In this document: positions 1 to 6,962 of the stretch, piece by piece
Position numbering within the stretch: the first letter of the stretch is position 1
How the letters are laid out: every line of letters begins with the position of its first letter
From: an uncultured Candidatus Melainabacteria bacterium
Lineage (GTDB): Bacteria > Cyanobacteriota > Vampirovibrionia > Gastranaerophilales > Gastranaerophilaceae
Reading direction: 5' to 3'
Length of the DNA: 18,793 bases
Assembly (NCBI GenBank): GCA_934699705.1
Contig: CAKUXD010000033.1
Span: forward strand, 1-18,793
Position numbers and translations under genes: made by a program
The notes under the pieces: model-generated
What the model saw: only the letters and a program-made list of their open reading frames with translations
Database searches by the model: none
Told to the model about the DNA's origin: nothing

Positions 1-1
1 G

Positions 2-160
2 CGTAATGACAAAAAAATTGACTCTGCACATCTTTTATATGCAATAACCACAGTACCAGAATGTATCGCAATGAAAGTCCTAGAACAACTTGGCGCTGAT
101 GTTATTGAAATAAAACAAGGTATTATTTTAGAAAAAGAACGTAGTGAAAAACAAAATTGA
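2..160 (+). CDS. C-terminal fragment of a Clp N-terminal (Clp repeat) domain protein
   Basis: The frame is open from the window edge and gives 52 residues before a TGA stop. The segment 'HLLYAITTVPECIAMKVLEQ' followed by LGAD matches the second half of a Clp repeat (ClpN) motif, where families show 'EHLLLALL...G.A..vL..lGvd'. In ClpB and ClpC this N-terminal adaptor/substrate-binding domain is followed by two AAA+ ATPase modules. Here the protein stops about 16 residues after the repeat, so it is either a stand-alone ClpN-domain protein or a ClpS-like accessory factor, not the full chaperone. The N-terminal part is missing because the window begins inside the gene. The 3' end overlaps the GTG start of the next gene by 17 bases, suggesting co-transcription and coupled translation. 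Family assignment rests on one short motif. Confidence 0.6.
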   Translation, partial: RNDKKIDSAHLLYAITTVPECIAMKVLEQLGADVIEIKQGIILEKERSEKQN

Positions 161-1469
161 AAAATTTTTAGAAAAATATAACTTATTAAAACCCGAAAAA
201 GTTATTATTGTTGGGTTTTCTGGTGGTTTTGACTCAATTTCACTACTTAAAGTTTTAAAAGACCTATCTCAAGTATACTCATTCAGATTAATTGCAGGTC
301 ATTTAAACCATAATTGGCGAGGTGAAGAATCCGCGTTAGAAGCCCAAAACTGCAAGGATTTTTGTGTACAAAATGACATTGAATTTTATACAGAAACCCT
401 TGATGCAACTGAAAAACACACAGAAACTAGAGCAAGAGAATTACGATATCAATTTTATAATAATATAATAGAAAAATTCAATGCTGACGCACTTCTTACG
501 GCACATACCAAAAGTGATACCGCAGAAACATTGATTTACAGACTTATCAAAGGAACTGGTATTCATGGTTTAAAAGGGATTTCACCCCAATTAGGAAAAA
601 TTTACCGCCCTATGCTTGATATATCAAGAAAAGAAGTTGAAATTTATTGTGAAGAAAATAGCTTAACTCCAAACAATGATAGCTCAAATTTGAACAATAA
701 ATATTCTCGAAACTTCATCAGAAACAAGATTTTACCACTTTTTGCACAGATTAATAAAGAATATGAAAAATCAATAAATTCACTATCTCAACTTGCTATT
801 GAAGAAGAAAACATCGTTAAAGAATACTTAACCCAATTAAATATTATTAACAATAATAAAATTAATACAAACATATTTAAAGACCAAAGTCTAGCAGTCC
901 AAAAACGAACTATTTACGAACTTTTTGCACAAAACGACATTGAATATTCAGACGAAAAAATTACAAATTCGCTTAGTTTTATCATTGAAAATATATCCTC
1001 GAAATCTGGAAAAAAATACTCACTTAATGCCACACAATGGCTTTTTGTAACAAACAAAAATATAGAAATTATTTCAAAAACAGAGAAAAACGAAGAAGTT
1101 ATTAACATCACAGAATGTGGCGAATATCCTTTTGATAATTATATATTTTCTATTCAAAAATATTCAGAAACGCCAGAAAAATTTCCTCAAGATAAAGAAT
1201 TTTGCGCATTTGCAGATTTATCAAAAGTTAAGAATTTAATACTTCGAACAAGAAGAAACGGAGATAAAATTCAGCCTCTAGGTTCAAAAAATATAACAAA
1301 ATTAAAAAAATACTTAATGAATAAAAATATTCCTCAACACATCAAAGACTCAATTATATTACTATGTTCAGGAAATGAAGTCCTTTGGGTCAGCGGATAT
1401 GGATTAAGCGAAAAAATAAAAGTTGTCAAAAATTGCACACATGTGCTAACATTAAAGAAAAAAGATTAG
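144..1469 (+). CDS. tilS: tRNA(Ile)-lysidine synthase TilS
   Basis: This enzyme attaches lysine to cytidine-34 of tRNA-Ile(CAU) using ATP, changing its codon reading from AUG to AUA and its charging from Met to Ile. The 441 residues match the usual size (about 430 in E. coli). The PP-loop ATP-binding motif SGGFDS is at residues 26-31 and HLNHNWRG at 53-60. The second signature AHTKSDTAET (120-129) is followed by RLIKGTGIHGLKGI, and NKYSRNFIRNKILPLF (about 185-200) also fits. A C-terminal TilS domain (about 366-436) begins LRTRRNGDKIQPLG. The H-T-x-S-D form of the second signature resembles cyanobacterial TilS rather than the H-H-x-D-D form of E. coli or Bacillus. The start is GTG at 144, with no good ATG nearby and a purine-rich GAAAAAGAA just upstream. 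It is followed immediately by hpt, a common tilS-hpt pairing. Confidence 0.93.
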   Translation: MKNKIEKFLEKYNLLKPEKVIIVGFSGGFDSISLLKVLKDLSQVYSFRLIAGHLNHNWRGEESALEAQNCKDFCVQNDIEFYTETLDATEKHTETRARELRYQFYNNIIEKFNADALLTAHTKSDTAETLIYRLIKGTGIHGLKGISPQLGKIYRPMLDISRKEVEIYCEENSLTPNNDSSNLNNKYSRNFIRNKILPLFAQINKEYEKSINSLSQLAIEEENIVKEYLTQLNIINNNKINTNIFKDQSLAVQKRTIYELFAQNDIEYSDEKITNSLSFIIENISSKSGKKYSLNATQWLFVTNKNIEIISKTEKNEEVINITECGEYPFDNYIFSIQKYSETPEKFPQDKEFCAFADLSKVKNLILRTRRNGDKIQPLGSKNITKLKKYLMNKNIPQHIKDSIILLCSGNEVLWVSGYGLSEKIKVVKNCTHVLTLKKKD

Positions 1470-1473
1470 GTGG
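1468..1473 (+). promoter_or_regulatory. Shine-Dalgarno site that sets the hpt start
   Basis: AGGTGG overlaps the tilS stop codon region and lies 5 bases before ATG 1479. This favours ATG 1479 over the in-frame GTG at 1470, which would be part of the ribosome-binding site itself. Confidence 0.7.
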
Positions 1474-1478
1474 TAATT

Positions 1479-2018
1479 ATGTTAGATATGATAACAGAAG
1501 CAGATTTGAAAGTTTTAATTACTGAAAATGAAATTCAAAACAAAATTAAAGAGTTAAGCTCAGAGCTGAACGAATTTTACAATGGCGAGGATTTATACGT
1601 AATATGCGTGTTAAAAGGCTCAGTAATGTTTACAGCTGACCTTGTTAAACATTTAAAAATGCCATTAAACATGAACTTTATAAGACTTTCAAGCTACGGC
1701 TCAGGTTTCACCTCAACTGGTAAAGTTAATGCGGTTGATATCTCTTTACCTGATTTAAACGGAAAAAATGTTTTAATCATTGAAGATATTATCGACACAG
1801 GGCTAACTGCTAAATTTTTAATTGATTTCATGCATTTGAATTTCAAAACAAAATCTTTGAAATTCTGTTCACTTTTAGATAAAAAAGAAACAAGAAAAAC
1901 TGATATTCAACCAGATTATTACTGTTTTGAAATTGGAAATCAATTTGTAGTTGGCTATGGTCTTGATTATGACGGATTTTACAGAAATTTACCATACATA
2001 GGATACATTGAAACTTAA
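1479..2018 (+). CDS. hpt: Hypoxanthine phosphoribosyltransferase
   Basis: This purine salvage enzyme converts hypoxanthine (and usually guanine) plus PRPP to IMP or GMP in the cytoplasm. From ATG 1479 the protein is 179 residues, normal for bacterial HPRT. The PRPP-binding loop VLIIEDIIDTG is at residues 98-108, with the acidic pair E102-D103 and catalytic Asp106. The flexible-loop region around RLSSYGSG (about 69-76), the basic K-G of the N-terminal substrate strand (VLKGSVMF), and the C-terminal VVGYGLDYDGFYRNLPYIGY are all characteristic. It lies 9 bases after tilS, a pairing also seen in Firmicutes, so the two are probably co-transcribed. No frameshift or missing active-site residue is visible. 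The gene ends in TAA directly before, or overlapping, the start of the histidine kinase. Confidence 0.95.
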   Translation: MLDMITEADLKVLITENEIQNKIKELSSELNEFYNGEDLYVICVLKGSVMFTADLVKHLKMPLNMNFIRLSSYGSGFTSTGKVNAVDISLPDLNGKNVLIIEDIIDTGLTAKFLIDFMHLNFKTKSLKFCSLLDKKETRKTDIQPDYYCFEIGNQFVVGYGLDYDGFYRNLPYIGYIET

Positions 2019-2019
2019 T

Positions 2020-3282
2020 ATGACTGTTGATTGCAATACAGAAATAACAAAATTAATACCTGAGCTATTTTCAATTGAAATTAAGCAAGAAAATTACATT
2101 AATTTTTTCGAAAAAATTAAAACAATTTTAGATTTTGAGAATTATTACTTATTCTTAATTAATGCTGAAAATATTCAATTGAAGGACTCAAATAATTACA
2201 AGGTTATAAAAAAAGACGAAATTGTTAATATATCTAAATTTACGACAAATCGCCTATTTTCAGCTGAACCTTTTTTAACAGAAAAGCAATTTGAAGTTAT
2301 TAATATTTTAAAAGACGTTTCAAAATATTTTTTAATAGCAAAACTCGCTATTCATAACGCTGTATATGGATTTGTTCTTTTAACAGGAAATAAAAAATAT
2401 TCGAAAGAAGCATTACATACTGCAAATGCTATTTTCAGCGTTTTATCTTATAAAATTAAAGAACAAGAACTTTCAAATGTATTCAAAATTCAATCAAAAG
2501 CGTTGAAACAAGCGGTTGAAGAAACACACGAAGCATACAAAACAATAAAATCACAAAATAAAAAAATTCTTGCAGCAGATAAAGTAAAAAATGAATTTTT
2601 AGCAAGTGTTTCTCATGAACTAAGGACACCACTAAACGCTATTATTGGTTTTTCTGACATACTTAAAACTCAGGCATACGGCGAACTTAACGAAAAACAA
2701 ACTGAATATATCAACGATATTCAAGTATCTGGCATTCAGCTATTAGGCATGGTAAACGAAATTTTAGATATTTCTAAACTTGAAGCTAATGCGATAAAAA
2801 TTGTAAAGCGTTATTTTGAAATATCCCGCCCCGTAATTGAAACTTGCAATTTGCTTATGCCTCTTGTAAAAAACAAAAATATTAATCTAACTTACACTAT
2901 ACAAAATGATATTGATATTTTTGCAGATTATCAGAAAATTCAACAAATTATGTATAATTTATTAAGCAATGCAATCAAATACACTCCTGAAAATGGAGAG
3001 ATTACAATTACTGTAACAAACACCGCTAAAAAAATTAAAATTAGCGTAAAAGACACAGGAATTGGCATTGATAAAAAAAATCATAAAAAAGTTTTCCAAA
3101 AATTTATACAACTTGAAGACGCGTTTCATAAAAAAGAAACTTCAACAGGTTTAGGTTTAACAATAACAAAACAATTAGTAGAACTTCATAAAGGCTCGAT
3201 TAAAGTTGAAAGCGAAGTTGGACAAGGCGCGAACTTTATTGTTACACTTCCAATTGAGCTGACTGACGAACCTCTTGCCTAA
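2020..3282 (+). CDS. Soluble sensor histidine kinase with GAF-like N-terminus
   Basis: This is a two-component sensor kinase of 420 residues from ATG 2020. The frame is open to a TTG at 2008 (AGGA at 2000-2003, 4 bases before it), giving 424 residues, so the start is uncertain. Residues about 25-155 look like a divergent GAF sensor domain, followed by a coiled-coil linker. The HisKA dimerisation helix carries FLASVSHELRTPLNAIIGFSD, cut short here as the HELRTP motif, with phospho-acceptor His199. The HATPase domain has the N-box NLLSNAIKYTP, G1 box DTGIGI and G2 box GLGLTITKQL. No transmembrane segment or signal peptide is visible, so it should sense a cytoplasmic cue. No response regulator gene is adjacent, so the partner is elsewhere. 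It is coupled to hpt (gap or overlap of a few bases). Its last 41 bases are antisense to the end of the dus gene. Confidence 0.92.
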   Translation: MTVDCNTEITKLIPELFSIEIKQENYINFFEKIKTILDFENYYLFLINAENIQLKDSNNYKVIKKDEIVNISKFTTNRLFSAEPFLTEKQFEVINILKDVSKYFLIAKLAIHNAVYGFVLLTGNKKYSKEALHTANAIFSVLSYKIKEQELSNVFKIQSKALKQAVEETHEAYKTIKSQNKKILAADKVKNEFLASVSHELRTPLNAIIGFSDILKTQAYGELNEKQTEYINDIQVSGIQLLGMVNEILDISKLEANAIKIVKRYFEISRPVIETCNLLMPLVKNKNINLTYTIQNDIDIFADYQKIQQIMYNLLSNAIKYTPENGEITITVTNTAKKIKISVKDTGIGIDKKNHKKVFQKFIQLEDAFHKKETSTGLGLTITKQLVELHKGSIKVESEVGQGANFIVTLPIELTDEPLA

Positions 3283-4228
3283 TCTTTTCCAATGCTCTAA
3301 TCATTTCACCATAATCTTCAATTCTAACTAATTCAGCTCTATATTTAGCTGCATTTCTAATCTCTGAAATATAGTAACCATAAAGTTTTCTGATGCATTT
3401 AATTCCAACATCAGTACCTCGAAGTTCAATTTCACCTTCCAAATGTCTTGTTAAAGCATCTAATTTATCTTCAATAGTCGGTGGAGCAAGCCTTTCGCCT
3501 GTTTCTAAAAAATGTTCAATTCTATACGGCAAAGTAACATCGCCTAAGACGCCACGACCAATAGCTACGCCATCTGCACCTGAAAGTTCTAAGCATTTTT
3601 CAGCCGTTTCTATTGAAACTACATCTCCATTTGCAAAAACCGGAACATCTACTGACTTCTTTAAATCCTTAATTTTAGCCCAATCTGCAACTCCTGCGTA
3701 CATCTGCGCACGAGTTCTGGCATGAATTGTTATAAAATCAGCACCAGCTTCCTGCATCATTTCACCAAATGCAACATAATTCATTGTTTCAGCAGTATAA
3801 CCCAGTCTAAATTTAACACTAACAGGAATATTCACAACCTCTTTAATTGCACGCACAATATCCTGAGCTAATTCTGGGGTTTTCATTAAAGCTGAACCAT
3901 CACCGCCGACAACAACCTTTTTCACAGGGCAACCCATATTTATGTCTATAATATCTGTTCTTGATTCTAAAAATTTTGCAGCCTGCGCCATTAATTCTGG
4001 TTTATGTCCTGACAATTGAAACGCTATCGGAGAATCATTATCGTTCTTTTTAATAATCGCGCAATCATGAACATGTTTTAAACCTTCTGAACTTATCATT
4101 TCTGTCGTTAAAAGACAAGTTTTAGAATGTTCTCGCACCAAATTTCTAAGAACAACATCAGTTATTCCAGCCATTGGTGCTAAAGATACCCTTTTAAATA
4201 TTAAATTATCTTTATTTACTTGGTGCAT
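3242..4228 (-). CDS. dusB: tRNA-dihydrouridine synthase, DusB-like
   Basis: This FMN-dependent enzyme reduces uridine to dihydrouridine in the D-loop of tRNAs using NADPH. The 328 residues match the usual DusB length (about 320). The FMN-binding N-terminal motif LAPMAGITD is at residues 16-24. The catalytic cysteine Cys100 lies in INMGCPVKKV, VKFRLGY carries Lys139, TIHARTRAQMYAG has His169 and Arg171, and the phosphate-binding segments ANGDV (199-203) and GADGVAIGRGVLG (217-229) follow. The C-terminal part from about 240 is the helical tRNA-binding domain. The gene starts 17 bases inside the end of the TPR gene, so the two form one transcription unit. The 3' end converges with the histidine kinase and overlaps it by 41 bases. 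The subfamily (DusB versus other Dus) is inferred from motif likeness only. Confidence 0.92.
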   Translation of the reverse strand: MHQVNKDNLIFKRVSLAPMAGITDVVLRNLVREHSKTCLLTTEMISSEGLKHVHDCAIIKKNDNDSPIAFQLSGHKPELMAQAAKFLESRTDIIDINMGCPVKKVVVGGDGSALMKTPELAQDIVRAIKEVVNIPVSVKFRLGYTAETMNYVAFGEMMQEAGADFITIHARTRAQMYAGVADWAKIKDLKKSVDVPVFANGDVVSIETAEKCLELSGADGVAIGRGVLGDVTLPYRIEHFLETGERLAPPTIEDKLDALTRHLEGEIELRGTDVGIKCIRKLYGYYISEIRNAAKYRAELVRIEDYGEMIRALEKIRQEVRQSAQLEV

Positions 4229-6341
4229 AAGCTTTTAAATCATTTAATCTTGATCTTGCATATTTTTTATAATCATCTTCAGATTGAGATGTATTTACAA
4301 ATTTTTTGAAGTATTGATATGCATTTGCGTATTGTCCAAGCTTGTCATAAGCAGTTGCTATCAAGTAATCCGAAATAACTAAATCAGGATTATATTGAAT
4401 AGCTTTTTTATACTCTGCAATTGCTTGTAATAGTTTTTCCTGCTCATCATAAATCAAGCCTCTATAATAATAAGCATACGCATTTTTTGAATCTTCTGTT
4501 AAAATTTGGCTAATTAATTTTAAAGCATTTGTATAATCTTTTGCATTATATAAATTAATTACTTTATTTACTAACAAAATATTATTTTGTTCTATAACTG
4601 AGGCTAACAAGTCATCTGCATTAACATTTTTAGGGTTAATTTTTAATGCTTTTTGCAAGTAAATTTTTGCAGATGTCCAATTTTCTTTTTCAGCATAAAG
4701 AACACCGATATAATAAGCAACTTCTGAATCATTTGAATCCAAGGCAAAAGCTCGTTTATAGTAATCAATTGATTTATCAATATTATTCAACCCTTTATAG
4801 CACGCAGCTATTGCTATTAACACATCTTTTGGCGCTGGATATATCGTTAAATATATATTTAAAGCATTTTGATATTCTTTATTTGCAAAATATTTGTTTG
4901 CCTGTTCATATTTTTGAGCATGAACCTCTTGTGTAACAGATTCTGTTGTTTGCTTCAAAAATTCATTGTTTGGAAATTTTGATTTTACGCCATTTACAAT
5001 TTGTAAAGCTTTGTCAAAATCTTTTTTATTAGAATATGCGATAGCTAAATTTGCATAAACTTCAGGATTTGAAGTATCATACTTTAAGACTTCCTTGTAA
5101 CAAGCAATAGCTTCATCATATTTTTTATCATTGTGTAATTCTTTTGCATAATCATACATAGCGCTGACAGAAGATTTATCAACTTGAGCATCATCACTAA
5201 AAGATTTAATCATTTGTTCAGGCGTCATCGTATCTTTCAATAAATTAAACATTTCACGCTTTGCAACAACTGAAGTAGGATTAATACTTAAAACCTTTTT
5301 AAATGCTTTTAAGGCTTCATCTTTTTCTCCTAAATCAACTAATGCTTGAGCTCTATACAAATTTGCTTCTAAATGATTTGGATAAAGCGCAATAACTGAA
5401 TTATAAGCTGAAAGTGCACTATTAAAATCTTTCTTTTGCTGATACAAAGTACCTAAATTTAATCTGGTAGTAACACTTGCAGGATTAAGTGTTTCTGCGG
5501 CTTTATAATAAGTTAATGCGGCATCATATTTCTTTTCTCTTTGTAAAATTGCACCTAAATTTGCGTTCAATTCTGCACTATTAGGAGTTTGCGCCAATTT
5601 TTTTGTATATATTTTTTCTAATGCATATAAAACTTCAGCATTGTCAGAACCGTTTGCTAAAATTGTATTGTATTCTTGAACCGCTAAATCATCTTTGCCT
5701 AATTTATCAAGAGTTCTAGCATATTTTAATCTTAAAGTAACATTGTTAGGGTCTAATGCTACTGCTTTTTGGTAGTATAAAGCTGATTTAGGCGAGTTAT
5801 TTAAAACAGATAAAATATCACCAGTCTGAATATATGCATTTTTCTTAATATTATTATCACCATTTTGAGAAGCCTGAATAAACTCATATCCAGCGGCAGG
5901 TAAATCACCATTTTTTCTTAAAATAACAGCTCTGTTATAGCGTTCTTGAGGAGATTTTGATTGACCTTGAGAATTCATGCATTGTTCAAGGTTGTCAGTT
6001 GTAGTCTGGATTGCAGATGCAGAAATAGCCACATCTTTGTCTTCAGGATAATATTTTAAATAAAATAATGCCGACCTAAAATCATTTGCGGCTTTATTAT
6101 AATCATTTTCAGTATTTGCAAAATAAGTTCCTCTAGCTAAATAAGCATTAACCAGACCTATTCTTGCCGAATTATCAAGATAATTTATACGTAAAGCTTT
6201 TTTAAATTCTCCAATCGCACTTGAATATTGAGAGGAATTTAAAAAATTTTGTCCGTTGTCATAATATGTTTTAAAATCATCTGCAAATACGCAATTGCAA
6301 GATACAAACATAGCGATTAATAAAAATAATATTTTTTTCAT
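4212..6341 (-). CDS. Exported TPR-repeat protein
   Basis: This 709-residue protein is built almost entirely of tetratricopeptide repeats. The N-terminus MKKILFLLIAMFVSCNCVFA is a Sec signal peptide with a likely signal peptidase I site after Ala20 (VFA/DD). Cys15 after FVS gives a weak lipobox alternative. From residue 25 to about 700 there are roughly 14 to 16 TPR units with the typical W/L-G-Y-A-P spacing, for example KKYDEAIACYKEVLKYD and LLQAIAEYKKAIQYNP. These repeats form a curved protein-binding surface, so it probably acts as a periplasmic or envelope scaffold; the partner cannot be named. GAGG (6350-6353 on the minus strand) lies 8 bases before the ATG. A TATATA at 6391-6396 is a weak -10 candidate without a convincing -35. 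The gene is divergent from the small coiled-coil gene and co-transcribed with dus, though the functional link to tRNA modification is unclear. Confidence 0.85.
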   Translation of the reverse strand: MKKILFLLIAMFVSCNCVFADDFKTYYDNGQNFLNSSQYSSAIGEFKKALRINYLDNSARIGLVNAYLARGTYFANTENDYNKAANDFRSALFYLKYYPEDKDVAISASAIQTTTDNLEQCMNSQGQSKSPQERYNRAVILRKNGDLPAAGYEFIQASQNGDNNIKKNAYIQTGDILSVLNNSPKSALYYQKAVALDPNNVTLRLKYARTLDKLGKDDLAVQEYNTILANGSDNAEVLYALEKIYTKKLAQTPNSAELNANLGAILQREKKYDAALTYYKAAETLNPASVTTRLNLGTLYQQKKDFNSALSAYNSVIALYPNHLEANLYRAQALVDLGEKDEALKAFKKVLSINPTSVVAKREMFNLLKDTMTPEQMIKSFSDDAQVDKSSVSAMYDYAKELHNDKKYDEAIACYKEVLKYDTSNPEVYANLAIAYSNKKDFDKALQIVNGVKSKFPNNEFLKQTTESVTQEVHAQKYEQANKYFANKEYQNALNIYLTIYPAPKDVLIAIAACYKGLNNIDKSIDYYKRAFALDSNDSEVAYYIGVLYAEKENWTSAKIYLQKALKINPKNVNADDLLASVIEQNNILLVNKVINLYNAKDYTNALKLISQILTEDSKNAYAYYYRGLIYDEQEKLLQAIAEYKKAIQYNPDLVISDYLIATAYDKLGQYANAYQYFKKFVNTSQSEDDYKKYARSRLNDLKAYAPSK

Positions 6342-6477
6342 AAAACTTACCTCATTACCACATCTATTTTAGTACAAGAATAAATTCTTTTATATAGACA
6401 AGTAACTAATTAACAAATTATGTAACGATTTGTAACAAAATAAGCTAATTCTGAAATCCTAACATTCTAAAAGTTTT

Positions 6478-6483
6478 TATAAT
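6478..6483 (+). promoter_or_regulatory. Candidate promoter -10 box for the small coiled-coil gene
   Basis: A perfect TATAAT lies 41 bases before the ATG. At the expected 16-18 base spacing no recognisable -35 is present. The leader contains two copies of GTGTAAGT (6485-6492 and 6499-6506) before the Shine-Dalgarno. Confidence 0.45.
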
Positions 6484-6523
6484 AGTGTAAGTTATAAAGT
6501 GTAAGTAAAGTTAGAGGTGCAAT

Positions 6524-6910
6524 ATGGCATACGCAGGAATACAAACAATGCTTTTAGCCTATAAAATGCGCAAATCTGATAAAGAATTTGAGTTATCGCA
6601 AATTGCAAATACACTAGAAGTTTATACAAGAAATTCAACTAGTATTAACGATCTTTATGCTGCTAAAAAAACTGAAGCTGCAGAACAATACGGTAAAGAT
6701 ACCCCAGAATATGAAGATGAAGTTGATAGTTTAGATAAAGAAATGAATTTTAAATTAGCTGATATCGCAGAAATGGAAAACGAGTTATCACAAAAGAAAA
6801 GTAACTGCGAAACTGAAATTTCTCAACTTAATGGATATATCACTTCTTGGACAACAGCATTACAAGAAGGTGTCAAAAAATCTCATCAATACGGAAACAC
6901 TAATGGTTAA
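6524..6910 (+). CDS. Small coiled-coil protein of unknown function
   Basis: I do not recognise this 128-residue protein. It begins MAYAGIQTMLLAYKMRKSDK, a short amphipathic helix, not a signal peptide. The rest is strongly helical and charged, with a heptad-like stretch from about residue 70 to 105 (DEVDSLDKEMNFKLADIAEM and onward). The end is polar (KKSHQYGNTNG). It has one Cys, in KKSNCETE, and no membrane segment. The Shine-Dalgarno AGAGGTG (6513-6519) lies 4 bases before the ATG. The gene has its own TATAAT upstream and a strong terminator 8 bases downstream, so it is a monocistronic unit, which hints at a separately regulated and perhaps abundant product. Its shape recalls small helical structural or secreted proteins, but nothing in the sequence assigns a role. 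Confidence 0.8.
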   Translation: MAYAGIQTMLLAYKMRKSDKEFELSQIANTLEVYTRNSTSINDLYAAKKTEAAEQYGKDTPEYEDEVDSLDKEMNFKLADIAEMENELSQKKSNCETEISQLNGYITSWTTALQEGVKKSHQYGNTNG

Positions 6911-6914
6911 TAAA

Positions 6915-6952
6915 ATACAAAAAAAAGAGGCGAAAGCCTCTTTTTTTTGTAT
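6915..6952 (+). terminator. Strong intrinsic terminator with GAAA tetraloop
   Basis: A perfect 17-bp inverted repeat (6915-6931 and 6936-6952) encloses the loop GAAA (6932-6935). The GC core is GAGGC/GCCTC, with eight A on the left and eight T on the right. Because of the A-tract and T-tract symmetry it could terminate transcription in both directions. It lies 5 bases after the stop of the small coiled-coil gene. Confidence 0.93.
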
Positions 6953-6955
6953 AAT
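6950..6955 (+). promoter_or_regulatory. Candidate -10 box for a leaderless transcript of the DUF3326 gene
   Basis: TATAAT at 6950-6955 overlaps the end of the terminator and lies only 7 bases before ATG 6963. A start site 6-8 bases downstream would put +1 at or next to the A of the ATG. No Shine-Dalgarno is present before this ATG. The -35 position falls in the hairpin stem and has no consensus match. Confidence 0.4.
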
Positions 6956-6962
6956 ATAAAAT

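Noticed and set aside
1470..1478. GTG at 1470 as the hpt start, adding three residues
   Set aside because: It lies within the AGGTGG ribosome-binding site; ATG 1479 is 5 bases after that site and gives the usual N-terminus.
3393..3725. 110-residue plus-strand frame inside dus
   Set aside because: Reverse-strand shadow of a conserved Dus coding region with no ribosome-binding site or recognisable product.
6282..6341. Lipoprotein signal (Cys15 after FVS) in the TPR protein
   Set aside because: Phe at -3 is a poor lipobox residue and a good signal peptidase I site (VFA/DD) follows five residues later; kept only as an alternative.
6376..6389. Palindrome-like AAGAATAAATTCTT in the divergent TPR/coiled-coil intergenic region as an operator
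   Set aside because: Short arms of 6 bases in very AT-rich DNA are expected by chance, and no second copy is seen.
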